This document shows, one piece after another, positions 22,571 through 35,837 of a stretch of 64,000 nt of DNA. The position numbers and the translations under genes are program-made. Every line of letters starts with the position of its first letter. Within the stretch, counting starts at the first letter, position 1. The stretch is from Aurifilum marmelostoma (Eukaryota > Ascomycota > Sordariomycetes > Diaporthales > Cryphonectriaceae), in assembly GCA_027559495.1 (NCBI GenBank), contig JAMXSV010000004.1, positions 1,663,001-1,727,000 on the forward strand, given 5' to 3'. The notes under the pieces were generated by a model. That model was given only the letters and a program-made list of their open reading frames with translations. It made no database searches and was not told the origin of the DNA.

Positions 22571-25500
22571 TGTGACTTTATTGTGTGTGGGTTTTCTGTT
22601 TGTGAAGAAGGACAACGACGTGGGTGTGCTGAGAGCTGGGAGCGGGGTTTGGGCGTCAGTCGCACAAGGCTGGACCGGATGCTGGAGGGCTCAGGTGACG
22701 CCAGTTCCGCTTGCTCTGCTCTAGGACTCAATATTGACGGTTGATCGTGGGTGTAAAACGGCGATGCACTGAGATCCCAGATCAGAATACAAGATCATAT
22801 CTAATGAATTGGGCTTTTGGAATAGGATCCAGGTGGTAGACGTACCCAAAGCACGAGAAGGCAGCCTCGGTCAGTGAGCAATGACCCTCGGGGGCTTGCA
22901 ACGGGACCCAGTACGGCAGCTAGCTGGCGCAAGAGCTAGTGATGGTTGTATTGACAACCCAGGCTGAACTAACGGGTCTCGAAAGCCAGGGAGAAGAAAA
23001 AAAGGGAAAAATAAAGACAGAAGACCCTTGATCCGCGGCTTGATCTCGAGCTGTCTCCCGTCGGACGTCCTCGTGGTGGTCGTCGTGGGAGTGGTCGAGT
23101 TGGTGGTTGAAAGTCGTGGCCCAGGCTGTGCTGACCCGGCCTGGATCTTCGCTGCCGGTGGTCGTCACAGGCTTGGTTAGGCGAGAAGGAGGGGTTGCGT
23201 TCTTTAAGGCAAGCGATGATGTAGTATGACGGAAGACGCACGAAGACGTGGCCCCAACCCAGCCTCACAATGGCGACCAGGACAGAGACGGACACACAGG
23301 ACGGATGTGCAAGTGCTGAAGGAGAAAGCCTAAAAGGATAAAGGAAAAGAAGAAGAAAACAATCAAGCTGATAGGAAACCAGAAAAAAGAGCCAACCCCA
23401 AGGGGAAAAGGGTCCAGAATCAGGAATCAGAGAAGTGGGAAAAAGATCAGCCCAAGCAAGGTAAAAATAAGTGAGGCAGCGCAGGAACAAGGAAGTGATC
23501 CAAAGGAGGAGGGGGGGAGTTGGACCCGGACTTGCAATTGGAAAGGGACGGGGGGGGGGGGAGTGAGTGTTCGTCGAGAGTTTCAAGCCTGGTCTTACTG
23601 AGGAGGGGGAGGGGGGGGAGGAGGAGGAGGAGGCCTGTAATCCTTGGACCGATGGGGGCTTGGCCGTCTGGTCCGTAGGTATGACCACTGCCCGTTTGGG
23701 CGTCTTATTTTTTTCTTTCCTGATCTGGTGAATTGATTTGATAGATTCTCAAGAGTGCCCGATACAAGCAGCGAGCCTAACAAGCAGAAGAATTTTCGAG
23801 AGACACAACAGAGACACAGTCATCCGACAATGATGTATAACAAATACAGCAGGATGGAAACTTTACCGAGACCAGGTGAAGATGAATCTTGCTTGTGACT
23901 GGGCACGGCATGGCAGGCCACCCTGGGAAAACGTCGTCATCCTACAGCCAAACCGACTGCTGCAACTGGTCGGTGGGTCACTGTTGCGTTCACTGCCTGC
24001 AGTCGAAAATTACCCCCCCCCCCCTTTCCTCCTCCACCAAGATGGATGGCCCCAGCCAAGCTGCCATGCTTTAGAGACCCGGTCACATCCCAACCCTGAT
24101 GAACCACCCGATCGACGCAGTGCCCACGCTGCGCATCTTGTGTGTGGATCATGGATCATGATTGGGCTGGCCCACACACGATAGTGCTGGTAGACTGTAG
24201 CATCTGTCCCTCCATCTCATCATGCACGAACAACCATGTTGGGAAAAGCCAGCAGTGCGCAGTGCCGCCGCGGCTGACATGGCACTTGATCACCGCCATG
24301 ACCCAGCTGGTGTGTGAGAGAGAGCTTGCAGATGATCCCTCTCCCGTGGGCGGAGGCTGACCCGAGATCCGCTGTCTGTGACTAGTGGGATACTGCTGAC
24401 GGGGGCTTCTCCAGGGTCGTCTTTCGCAGCCGGATATGTCACGCGAACCTCATGCAGAGAGATTCCTCCGCTCAACTTTACTCTGCAGATATGTGTGTGT
24501 GTGTTTCAAGTGCACTTGTTTTGTGTACGTTCACACCCTGCATTGCAAGAAGAATATGGGGCGTGTGCTGCTATCTTGGAAAGCTGAGGGATTCCTCGAG
24601 GCCCCATCCTCTGGCCCAGCGGGCCGTGGTGGAGGCCATGTCCAGAGACCCGACGTCACGTATTTAGAGCTGACCAGCCCACATCTCTCTGCCTCTGCGC
24701 CGCCCACGAGGCCCGGAAAACGAGCCGGGGTGGCAGGGCTTCTTCACATGCTGTCTTTGTTGCTGAGACCCTTGCACTATGCCAGCACATATTATGGTAC
24801 ATAGTAGGACCTGTATGAACAGTAGAGGTGGTGGGCCATGTCCAGCCTGATTGCCTGACTGCTGCGTGTGCAACGGTCTGTGGGGTGGTGTGCATTTCAG
24901 TTCGCAACAGAGGAAGGGGGGGGTTGGGGGGGAGAAAGGGCGAGAGAGGAGAGACGAGTGGCTCAAGAGGGGCCAGCCGCTGCCTCCTGCAGGTGAGAGT
25001 TCCTGCAACCGAGTGAGTACCCACCGAAAAAGCACCATGGCAGATGGCCAACTCATATGTGTCACAAAAAAAAGAAGAAGAAAGGCTCTCTGCCTGGTGC
25101 CCAACATTCCCAACCTGTCATCGAGGAGGCTTGATGGTCCCCGTGCCTGCAGGCGCTGCGCATTCTCAGCCCAGACCTGCCAGGTATGATCTGCCAAGTA
25201 GGCAATCAGTCTCGACCCCGAGCCGCGGGCGGGCATGTTTCTCCACTGAAGGTCGCTGACGCAATCATGCATCGGCCCCGGGCGACAAACGGTGGGTTCC
25301 GCTTGTGGTGGCTGGGCAGAGCTGACGGACCTGACCACTCTGTCTGGTGAAGAAACGGAGAAAGAGAGAGAGGAGGAGGGGAAAAAACCGCAGAATGCAA
25401 CCTCTCATGACCAGCTGCCTGGTTCTGAGGACCATGGTGCAATGCCACGATAATGTTTAAGAAACAGGACCCTGTAATATCCTGCCAACCTTTTTTCTTT

Positions 25501-28333
25501 CTTTCCCACACAACCCAGCTCCCGCAACAGCTATCCCTGTATCCTGCCCGCAGCCCCTCACTCAAATGGCAGGGTCTTGCTTTTTCTGTTGGAGGGGCGG
25601 GATGCGATACGAGCTGCATGCCGGAATGTGATCTCTTGATTTTCTTTTTCCTGGTCTCTCGAAACAAGTTACTGCATCTACTTATGCATGTTTGCCTCAA
25701 CGAGGCTCCAGACCTCTCGATTCCCTCTTGCCAACACCTCCTGGGCCCCGTCACTGAAGTGTCTCGGCTAGATGCTCCTTAGCGGAACAGGTTTGGAGAT
25801 TGCTGGGCTTCAGAGCTCTGCATCCAATCAAGACACCTTATGCCTACTGAGAGAGCAGCACTTCATCTCCTTGGTCGGCTGGTCACTTCAAATTCATCTT
25901 CGTCTTCATCTAATATTGTGGATCCTCTTGCCGTTTTTTTGTTCTTCTGCAAGGTCTGACTTTTCATCAGTGTGGTTGCACAGCTGGGTGCTAAGGCTCC
26001 AGGCCGCTCTCATTGGTACTATGGGCTTGAAGAAGGCCGCCTGAACACACACAATATTCTGAGGTCGGTCATGTACTGACTGTACTCTTGAGTCTGTGCT
26101 TGTGCTGACCGACGTAGTATTGACTATCATGCCCTACTGGACTAGCTGAGCTTACTGGGTTTGTATGTGGATTAATTAGTTCTCTTGTTCGCCACGGCAA
26201 GTCCCTTCTGGTCTTTTCACCAATGTCACTGGAGCACTGTAGGCCACTATGACTGTGCTCCAAGTACAGTTGTACGTGGGGTGGTATGGTAGACTGGAAA
26301 ATGCCGCAGGCGTCTTTTGTCCCTAAGATTGCCCTCCTCCTCCTCCACCACCACCATAGGGTAACCACCACAATAACCGCTATGAAATATGTGTACTGCA
26401 AATGATTGTCCTGTCAAGATCATGAGAGATCGTAATTAATAATATCTCTCACAGACTTTGAAGAGTTATATGTCTGGGTAGTTGATTACATGTTTATTCC
26501 ATTGCATAGCCTGCTGTACTATGTTGTGTTTTGGCCTCGTTCAACCATTACTCGGTAATTTTAGCTTGCGGCAAACCTTCCCACGTGTTTTACGAAGATG
26601 GTTTCTATGATTTTCTTCTTTTAAGAAAATCATTAATCTATATATACAGGCTCACTAGAATATCGAAACTATCCTCACACTCTTGCAAGCTATTCAGAGA
26701 CATCACTAGGCTTAGCATCCAGGAATTAAGGCTAAGATGCTCTCTTCTTTGTGCTTCTGTTCCATAACAGACCACTTCAATCCCGTGGGCTTTCACATTC
26801 ATCTCTTTCTCCTCTTCCTGCAGAGCTAAATGTCACTATTGTTCCCACTGTGTTGACCAGACCTGATCAGCCTGCCATGGAGAGCTCCGGAGAAAAAGAA
26901 AAGGAAAAGCAATTTAAGACAAGCTAGCCATGCATGCAGCAGTCTAGACTGTACCCAGGTCACACTGCACCTCCAATGAGCCTTCAGCACGCCAGGTTGC
27001 AGTTCGTTGGGCATCTCTGCATAATTAATCATGTCAATACAAAGTCCGAGTGTGAGCCACAGGAACTCACTCTGCTCCTGAACTTGCTTCTGATTTCTGT
27101 GTCCAAGGGAGGGTAGCGCGAGGAGAAATAGCCTGCATGCTTGCCAACACCTACCCATGCTCATGTATGTTTGCTCGGAACAAGTGCCGAATCCTCTTGA
27201 CAAGAGTGTCTAATGAGGCTACGAGCACCACGCATGTCAGCCTACCAAATTGTGTTCGAAACTGGCGCTAGGTTCTATCCCGCGCTGGCTCCTCTGGACT
27301 CCAGATATCTGGTAGGGATATTCCAGACCATCTTTTCTGCTCTCTAGTGCTAATACTGCACAAGTAGCAATGGGCCTTGTCCGCATCTCTGCGCCCTTTA
27401 AGAAGAACCAGGAGATATCCCAGTATCTGGCTTGAAATTGTAGTGTAGTAAGGGAGGCAAATTTGCACTCTAGCACGGGTTGGAAGGGTAGGGGCAAGTG
27501 ATCTACAACACACAAGGTGGTATCTGCAAAAGTAGCCGCTGTGGGGCTCTGTATAAAGACAGGACTCAAGAAGTATGCAGCTAGGGAAAGACACAAGTTG
27601 GAAGAATAAGCAAGTTGTCGATGGAGCTTTATAGTCTGAGAGCCTAAACCAGTGACAGACTGCTAGGAAGATCCTTGTAGGCGGGGCTCTCCCCCCAATA
27701 CATCCAGCACTCGCCCTGTCTGGCAGCCTGGCGATATACATGGAATTCGTAGATCGCCGAAGCGTGTTGATATTGACACACCTCAGACTACCCCTCCCAG
27801 GTCCACTGTTCTATACTTTGGTACTTGCTATAATACACAACTAGAGGCAAGCGAGGGTGTACATAGAATAGGAAAAGCAACCTGTCCCTCACTCTTGGAC
27901 CTTCTCCTGCATGCTCTCCTCCTCCGTCGTTACAGGCTGCAAGCCACACTGCAACCTTGTTATCCATTTGATTTTGATTTTGTTTTTCGTGCTTTCCTGA
28001 CCGGAATGGACCTCTTCACATTCTCCCTCCCGAGGGCCCAGACTGTGCATTGGTGTAGTACAGTCTGGCATAAACATGGACTGTGGCTCTGTTCAACACA
28101 TACTGCTTGCCAGATTCATGTTCTCCCTCTGTGCCACAATACAGCAGAATCATTATAAAAGGACGGCTCCTCCCACCTCCTAGACATCAATACCGAGTAC
28201 CAATTCCAACAAAACACCACATACTCAACCCCAGAGCACAGACTACCTCAAAAACTTGACCATTGTCCAACAGAACATTGCATCAGACAGAGGAGGCAGT
28301 CGCCCTTCTCAGCCAACATCCCATATCGTGGAC
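22571..28333. other. Long shared upstream region between divergent regulators
   Basis: About 5.8 kb between the DUF8035 gene (minus) and the SNF2/RING gene (plus) in which I can support no coding gene. Frames of 180-240 codons at 22969-23688, 24664-25338 and 25206-25754 are low-complexity or have no recognisable motif and no splice-supported extension. G and C runs occur at about 23549-23561, 23610-23620 and 24014-24023. Long leaders or unannotated non-coding transcripts are possible. Confidence 0.45.
28154..28160 (+). promoter_or_regulatory. TATA box of the SNF2/RING gene
   Basis: TATAAAA, followed by a CA-rich leader with no ATG until 28334, which is the start used for the gene. Confidence 0.5.
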
Positions 28334-31300
28334 ATGGGAAACCAAAGTATTTGCCCATCAGAAGCCCTCTAGTCCCACTACTTACTTCCTAGTCCACTGC
28401 TAATATATGGTCCAGAGCCGCCCACGCCCACAAAGGAGAAGCATTCGGGCTCGACCTCGTTTGCAGGTGGAGGTAGACGCGCCGGCCTCAGTGCTTGCTC
28501 TACCACACCTGCAAGTGCGTCGACATCTGCTGCCTTCACTTGGAGTGACACCAGCCAGACCAAAAGGCCCCGTTCTCCCAGCGCCGGTGATGACTACAAC
28601 AACAATCACTACAACAAATCCCACAGGGCCACCACTCTGGGCCCTGCAAGCACAAGGCCCACCACCACCGCTGCTGGCCACAACGACTTCATGTCTGTGT
28701 CCCAGGTGAGCGCGGTCCTCAGACTCACGGAGGATGATGCTCGGAAGTTGGTCAGAGATCGACAAGCAGCGTTTGCCCGCCACGAGCAGGTGAAGGAACA
28801 TGAGACGCCCGCCAGCATCCTGAGTGGACTGTGGGGCAGAAGATCTCTTACCCCGAGTCCCCCTCCCACCGCTCTTCGCAACGCTGCATTGATCGCTGGC
28901 CACTCCTCGGACGAAAGGTGGCACGTCCAGCGCCACATGCCTGGAGCATACGATGTTGTGGTCATCGACGACGACCACGACGATCACTACCAGCCTAACC
29001 ACCAGGGCAACCACAATTTCGGTTTCAACCACAACGGACATCAAAGTGATGCTGCAACGTCATACAGCCCCAGCAGAAACACTTCATCAGGTGCGCCTCT
29101 GGAATCTGGCGGTCCGGCTTCCCCCCCTCCCAATGAATCAAGCGACTGTTGCCCATCGGCGACTCTTGCCCGCCTCGGCGCGTCCCTCTGATTCAGCCGC
29201 GGTCGGATCTGTCAATGCATTCTCAGGATCCTTGGCTAGATCTGGTACCGGTCTCTTTGGTTCTGCTCGTTACCGCCCGGGAACGCTGAACCTGGGCACA
29301 CATCTTCCGGCGTACACCCTGCCAATCTTCAATGCACCCAACACTGCATTCCACCCTACCAGCGGTAACACTGCTGGCTCCACCGCCGCAACTGCGATCG
29401 ATCTTACCTCCGACGCTGACTCGGACGGTGAGGGCCATGGTGCCCGAGAGGACCCACGTAGCGGCCTCGAGAGCTTCTTTGACGGGATACGGGCCATGGA
29501 AATTGAAGTCATCGAAAGGCAAGACTCTCGGTGTCAAGGCTCCCGAGCCCATGACATTCAAGGTCAAGATGATGGTGGGACAATGTCAACAGAACTTCGG
29601 GACCTGCTGGCAAACATCAGGCCTGACGAGGAGACCTTAGCCCAGAGCCGCATCGAGACGCCCGCGGGCCTGAAAGAGCCCTTGTACCCTCACCAGAAGC
29701 TCGCGTTGAAGTGGATGATGGACAGCGAGGACGGCAGAAACAGAGGCGGCATCCTCGCAGATGAGATGGGTCTCGGCAAGACCATCTCTACTCTGGCCTT
29801 GATCCTGGGCCGGCTGGAGTCTGACAGGGCGCTTGGTGAATTGCCTGGCGACTCTCCTCGCGGCTCGTCTGATCGGCCTTCTGAGAAGCTCAGGACGAAT
29901 CTCATCGTCGGGCCTGCTGCGCTGATCAAGCAGTGGGAACTCGAGATCAGAAACAAGGTCAGACCTGAACACCAGCTGAGAGTGCTGCTGTACCACGGCA
30001 GGAAAGCCACGCCTGAGCTACTGCGCTCATACGACGTCGTCTTGACATCATACGGAAGGGTCGGTAAGGAGGACAAGGTGTTCCAGACGTGGACACGTAG
30101 TCACCCTGGTCAAGAACCGGCCACCGAGAAGAGCCTGGAAGAGAAGTGTCCATTGATGCACCCCAGCACCAAGTTCCACCGCGTCATCTTGGACGAGGCC
30201 CAGTGTATCAGGAGCCCCCATACACAGCAGTCGACGGGATCGGCGCGATTGAAGTCCAATTATCGCTGGTGTCTGACCGGAACGCCCATAATGAACTCGG
30301 TCGAGGATTTGTGGCCTCTGCTCCGCTTCCTCCGCATTGATCCTTATCACCTGGACCACATGTCTTTCAAGAGCCAGTTCGATTGCTTGAGTCCGAAGAC
30401 CGACCAGGCTCGCATCAGAGTCACGCAGAGCAGAAGGGACACAGCACTGAGGGCCCTTCACATTCTTCTGGAGTCCATCATGCTTCGCAGAACCAAGGCA
30501 TCCATGCTTGACGGCAAGCCTCTCCTGGTGCTGCCCCCAAAGACGGAAGAGATCTTGTACGTTGTCTTCAGCGAAGACGAGAAAAGCCTCTACGCCAGCC
30601 TGGCAGCAAAAGCCACCATGATGCTCGACGAGTATACGCGCTCCGGAGGGGCGGGCGGGTGCTACTCAAATGTTCTAGTCATGTTCCTACGCCTGCGTCA
30701 AGTCTGCTGCCACCCGCACCTTAACCTAGAGCTCGACTACATCAGCACGTTTGACGCGCGCAGGGAAGAGATGAGGCTGCTTGCCAAGACCCTTTGCCCC
30801 GACGTGGTCAGACGTCTGAAGGCCGTGTGCGGAGGAGAAGGATTCCACTGCTTTTTCTGTCTAGACGCGGCCGTGGACCCGATTATTGTTCTTCCGTGCG
30901 GCCACCACGGCTGCAAGGAATGTTTTGAGACTTACGTCGGCGACTCTGCCGTGCGTGGAGCGCGGATCGATGGAGATGTCGACAGTCTGAGGTGTCCCGT
31001 GTGCCGCATCAAGATCAGTGCAGACACGGTCATCAACAAGGCAGCGTTCGAATTTGTCCACATGCCCGAGACCGATGACGACCAGTCCGACCCAGAGGCT
31101 GCTGCGGCTTCGGCCAACGCCGGGAACACGGCCGATGAAGGGATCGTGCAAATGTCTGGGTCTGAGACCTCGGGTGGCGACCTCATGGTTTCTGGACCTT
31201 CGACGCCAGCTCCGCAGAAGGGACCGAACGACGAGGACAAGGATTTCAAGGGCAAGTCGAAGCAGAAGGCGGTTGATTCTTACAGGCTCAACACCCTCCG

Positions 31301-32056
31301 CAAGGACGCGAGGAAGAACCAGGCCGAGAGCGAATTGTACATGGAGTACCTCCGGAAGCACTGGATACCGTCGTCCAAGGTCAACAAGTGCTGTGAGATC
31401 CTCCAGAGCATCCAAGAAAGTGGTGACAAGACCATAGTCTTCTCACAGTTCACCTTTCTGCTGGATCTACTCGAGATCCCCATCAAGCACACCCTTGGCA
31501 TCAACTGTTGCCGGTATGAAGGTAATATGTCGGTTAACAAACGAGACGCTGTAGTCCAGGATTTCCAGGACCCAAATTCGGACACAAAAGTCATATTGGT
31601 GTCCCTGAAGGCTGGTAATTCTGGTCTCAACCTCACTGCTGCTAATCATGTGATCATCATGGGTAAGTCTCAGCACTTCTGAACTTGTGCTCGTATTGAT
31701 CCTTCTCTCTCCTTCTTGACAGACTATTCTACACCCTTGTCGATTTCAGTGATCTGTCCTCTCGTATAGTGAAGATGGAGAGAGTGCCCCAGGCTAATCA
31801 GCATTGCCAAACAGATCCTTTCTACAACTACTTTGTGGAGCATCAGGCAGTGCACCGTGCCCATCGAATCGGACAGCGAAAGCCAGTCAAGGTGTATCGT
31901 ATCCTTGTCAAGGACACAATTGAGGATCGCATTGTCAGCATCCAGAAGAGAAAACGCCAGTTTGCCAATGCTGCCCTTGACGGGATGCAGGCCCAGGCCA
32001 TGGGCAAAATGTCACTCCAGGACCTTCAAAGCCTCTTCAACGGCAGGGAGTCATGA
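28334..32056 (+). CDS. SNF2-family ATPase with RING finger (Ris1/Uls1 type)
   Basis: Nuclear DNA translocase joined to an E3 ubiquitin ligase-type RING; yeast Uls1 is a SUMO-targeted example. Exons 28334-28346, 28416-29090, 29197-31662 and 31815-32056 give 1131 residues. Disordered N-terminus, then the ATPase core: PLYPHQKLALKWMM, ILADEMGLGKT (motif I, Lys424), ILDEAQ (562-565), WCLTGTPIMN; RING C3HC4 at about 781-832 (CFFC, CGHHGCKEC, CPVC) inserted between the two helicase lobes as in Rad5/Rad16/Uls1; C-lobe KTIVFSQFTFLLDLL and, after the last splice, QAVHRAHRIGQ. The last junction restores IIMDPFYN. The 13-base first exon is inferred from the branch GCTAATA and frame; MSVSQ at 28691 is an alternative start. 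The 29091-29196 intron has a weak donor (GTGCGC), so a frame error at the C run 29121-29127 is an alternative. Rad16- or Rad5-type identity is less likely from the motif spelling. Confidence 0.88.
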
Positions 32057-33250
32057 AGGATGGTGAGCTGGTTGCCAGCCACTTGATGCCGCTGCATTAT
32101 GAGGACAGGTCCAAGCAGTCGGGCAGGTCTGTCGCCCCGCCCCAAGCCTTTCAGAAGAAAGATCTCTACACAGCCGTGGTCGATGATACATAGTTTAGAT
32201 GTCAGTGCTGGTTGCTGCATCTGCATTGTGTGTTGACTTTTGATTCTTCTCTCCTTTTTGGTCTGGACAACAACGATGAGAGGGTTTCACCCTGCCTTCC
32301 TTGGGTCATTGATTCCCCTTTGGGCTGTGGAGGTAACCATGGCTCACTCGACGAGAACTCTACACACATTCAGGGACCTTCAAGAGCTCAAGGCACTGGA
32401 TAAGACGCTAGGGGACTCAACAAGTCTTCAAGGCCTGCAAGGACGAGCGCATGTCCCTCTTATGAGGGAATTTCCTTTTTTTTTTTTCTGTTGGTGGGGG
32501 GGGGGGGGATGGGTAACAATCTATCCTTACTATCTTTTGTGACTTGTTTCATGGGCAAGGTACCGGATGGAAATCATGGTGTTATGGTGTCTGTGTCAAG
32601 GTGTGCCAGGTGCATGCACAGTCCCTTGACGTGCCACAGCTTGCCCTCTCAAGAGCACATCATTGAAAGGTTTAAGGGTAGCCCATGATTTCTTTGCAAG
32701 GACGATGGCAGACAGGAAGTTTCGAGGCATGAAAAAAAAAAAAAAAAGTGGGGTTGGGTTAGACAAGGGGGGAAGAGTCCTCCGCCTAGGAGGTATCACG
32801 GTCTGACGAGTGTAGTGTAGGGTTCATCACGGATCTGACTTGCCCAGAAGTGTGTTCATAATCTGATGGACTCTCAACTGCAAAGGTCAATAGAACCATA
32901 CATAGTCATGGTGCGTGTAATCACAACTTCTGTGGTTCTACCGGAGACCCAGCTGTGCATGTTCGCCTACCATACATTTATGGACTCTCTTGAGTGACCA
33001 GATGGTGTCTTGAATGAAGATGTAACATGGTCAATAGGATCTTGCCCTTTGACTTGATATTATTGTGTGACAACTCAGATCCCGTCGTCGAGTCACAGTA
33101 AAAAGGAACCAAAGTACACAGCATGCATTTCCTGTATTCCCCAACGCCAAACGACCGCACTCCAAAAGGCAACTTACACATATACGATATGCAAAACAAA
33201 CCTGCCGGGAGAGCCCCAGAGAATGCACATGAGAAACCTTCAGTGGAAAA
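32057..33250. other. Gap between convergent genes
   Basis: About 1.2 kb holding the 3' ends of the SNF2 gene and the phosphodiesterase gene. T/G runs at about 32468-32508 and an A run near 32729-32745. No gene seen. Confidence 0.55.
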
Positions 33251-35837
33251 TTAGGCGGCGCCTTCAGGACTGTCCTGGGGGATGATAGGCACCCTGCCGC
33301 CTCCGCCCTGAATAGAGTCCCAGGCCTTGCCCGCCTTGTCCGTGGTCCAGCTCCACGCCTTGCCGAACTGATCCTTGGCCCAGTCCAGGGCACCCTTGGC
33401 GGAATCGCCTATGCTTCCGAGCAAGCCGTCGTCGTCCTCTGAGTCGCTGGGAGGGTCGACGCTGACGGGGGCCGACACTTGGCCCGTGGCGACGGGGTCC
33501 ACACCGAGGAGGGCTTTGGAGGAGGATAACGGGGATGAGTCAGAGGGAGCTGGAGGAGTCGGTGTTGGTACTGGTGTTGTCGAGGTGAGGGTGTAGCTTG
33601 TGACGGGATCAGAGGGGACCTCGACGGCGGGCACCTCGTCGTGTAAGCCGGTGGTTTTCAATGGGAGGCGAAGAGTACCATTGTTTGGGGCTGGGGTGAG
33701 ACCGATCGAGTCACAGAGGATGTTGTAAACTTCAATGTTTTCTACGGGCCGCGTATTTGTGTTAGTCAATCCAGCAAGCACATTGTGTCTTGTTTTTTTT
33801 TGTTTTTTTTGTTTTTTTTATGAGGGATAATTTGGAGGGTTACTCACGAAATGGCTCGACCCTGCTGCCCGGCTGATGAGGGAAAGCAGGGCCGCGAGCA
33901 ATGAAGATGGCTCGCATGAGCGGGTGTTCGTGATCGTATCCGTGCAGACCGCGCGGATGGTATACCAGATCGTTGGCCTTGGCGTCTTCAATGTCGAACT
34001 CCTTCTTCTCGACTATGGCCCAGCCCGTCTTGGGCACAATCCAGAGTGGCGCAATGCGTTCATTGCTAGAGAAGTGATAGCGCTCAGGCATATTGACGTC
34101 GCGCAGATAGACGTCGAAGTTGGGGTTGGTATTGGCCTTTTCGACGAGGCCCTGGTACATTTCGTCGAGATCGGAGGGATCTTTGGGTCGCAGGCCGACG
34201 AGAGGCCAGCCATCAATGTGTTCGACCTTGCTGAGGTCCACGAGGTCTTCCATCTGGATCATTCGCGACACGTCGGTGGTGGCCATTCCATGGTCTGACA
34301 CGACAATGACATTGACTATGTCCGTCAGATTCCGCGCCTCCAAGCCAAGGAAGATGTCGTCGAGCATGGCGTCGGCCTTTTGAATCGTAGAGCGAATCTC
34401 GGTGCTGTTGGGCCCAAACTTGTGGCCATCCGCATCCACGTTTGGCACGTAGGCCGCGATGAGCTGGGGCCTCATGTCCTCGGTCCTGGCATGCGGGTCC
34501 TCGAGGCCGGGCCTGTCCAAGAAATCAAATATCCTTGCGACCTTGTTGGACAGCTTCTCCCGGCCGTTGTACTGATCGATGAAAGCAGGCTCGACACCGC
34601 CGAGGTGAGCCTCGCTGCCAGGCCACATGTGGATTGCGGTTCGGATGCCGTGCCGCTCTGCTGTGACCCAAAACGGCTCCCCGTTCCACCATTTCGACTG
34701 CATGCTGATATCCGTGTCTGTGTAGTAAAATCCCTGTTGTAGCTTTGGGTCCCAAAAGCTATTTCCCACAATCCCGTGGGCTTCTGGGTACAGGCCTGTG
34801 GCCAAGGTGAAGTGATTCTAGGCAGAGTGAGCAGTCAGCTGCTGAGTCTGACACATCATCCGAGCAACAGAGAACAAGAAGATGTCAATCCAGAAGGGAA
34901 GAGACAGGGGGGATAAACTTACAGGAAATGTGACGCTCGGAAAGGACGGGTTCATATATAATGGCGAGACGCCCTCCTTGACGAACGCGTTTAGCCTCGG
35001 AGTCAAGCCTCGTTGGAGGAAATCCGCCCTGAACCCGTCCAGGCTGATGATGAGCGTGGTGGGGGCGAAGAGCGCAGTGCCGTTGCTGGCCAGTGTCTGC
35101 GACTTGAACGCTGTGGTCTTGACGGACATTCTCCAGGCCACGAATGCAAGCACGGCAAAGGCCGCAGCGATGGACACGTAGATCAAGGTCCACCGCCAGC
35201 GATCCCTCCTCCGCTGCCTCTTTGCGTCTGCCAGATACCGAAGACCGCGCCTGTCGAGCTCGTCGCTGTCCTCCCTGTCACTGCTACCGACCGAGCTGCC
35301 CGTCTTGAGCCCGCCCTCCTCCAGCTCAAACATCAGCTCCCCGTCCTCGCCGTCGCGTGCCTTCTCCAGCAATCTCTCCTTCTTCTCCCGCCTCCTCTGG
35401 CGCCTCTGCTTCCTGTCCTCGCCCCGCAGGTCCTCCGTCGACACCTGTGGTGACAAACTCTTCTTTTCTTCGGCAGGGCTTACGGACCGGCTGCCCGCGC
35501 TCCGAGGGTGACCGCCACCAGAGAACAGATTGATGGGCGCCCGGATCGACAGACCCGAGACTTTCCGCTTCTGGCTCGACCCCCTCCGCTCGCGCTCGAG
35601 CTCCTGGCGCTTGCGCGCGTTGATCACCAGCTGGTCCATCTCTTCCTCCTCGAGCAGAACAATCCGGTCGTGGGCGCGCAGCTCGCGGCTGTTGCGGGCG
35701 CGGGCCTGGCGCTCGTCATCGTCGCTGTCCGAGTCCTGGTCGCTGCGGAGGGAGTTGGCGTCGGGATCGTAGCTCTTGGCCGAGAGGAGGGAGCTGTTGG
35801 GGGACTTGGGTCGGTTGAGAGGTCTGAGGAGAGGCAT
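33251..35837 (-). CDS. Type II membrane nucleotide pyrophosphatase/phosphodiesterase (NPP)
   Basis: Hydrolyses phosphodiester or pyrophosphate bonds of nucleotides; related to yeast Npp1/Npp2 and animal ENPP. Exons 35837-34923, 34817-33848 and 33741-33251 (introns 105 and 106 bases) give 791 residues. A cytosolic tail of about 210 residues is highly charged (EEEE, RRQRRREKKER); one membrane helix lies at about 215-236; the rest is lumenal or extracellular. The catalytic domain starts with ISLDGFRADF (metal Asp) and SFPSVTFPNHFTLATGLYPE, in which Thr303 is the expected nucleophile and the first splice falls just after it. Then come VPNVDADGHKFGP, VVSDHGM and GLHGYDHEHPLM, the metal-binding motifs. 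The second splice gives EPFQNIEVYNILCD. After the domain there is a Pro/Ser/Thr-rich linker and a Trp-rich amphipathic tail (ALDWAKDQFGKAW). The second intron contains a T/A homopolymer stretch. Confidence 0.92.

Noticed and set aside
22969..23688. 239-codon minus-strand frame upstream of the DUF8035 gene
   Set aside because: Low-complexity Pro/Ser then hydrophobic sequence from C/T-rich DNA; probably leader or promoter.
24664..25338. 224-codon minus-strand frame
   Set aside because: No recognisable motif, overlaps other frames of similar quality and crosses C runs.
31663..31814. Alternative acceptor near 31722 giving DYSTPLS in the SNF2 gene
   Set aside because: It loses the conserved DPFYN sequence that precedes QAVHRAHRIGQ; the 152-base intron restores it.
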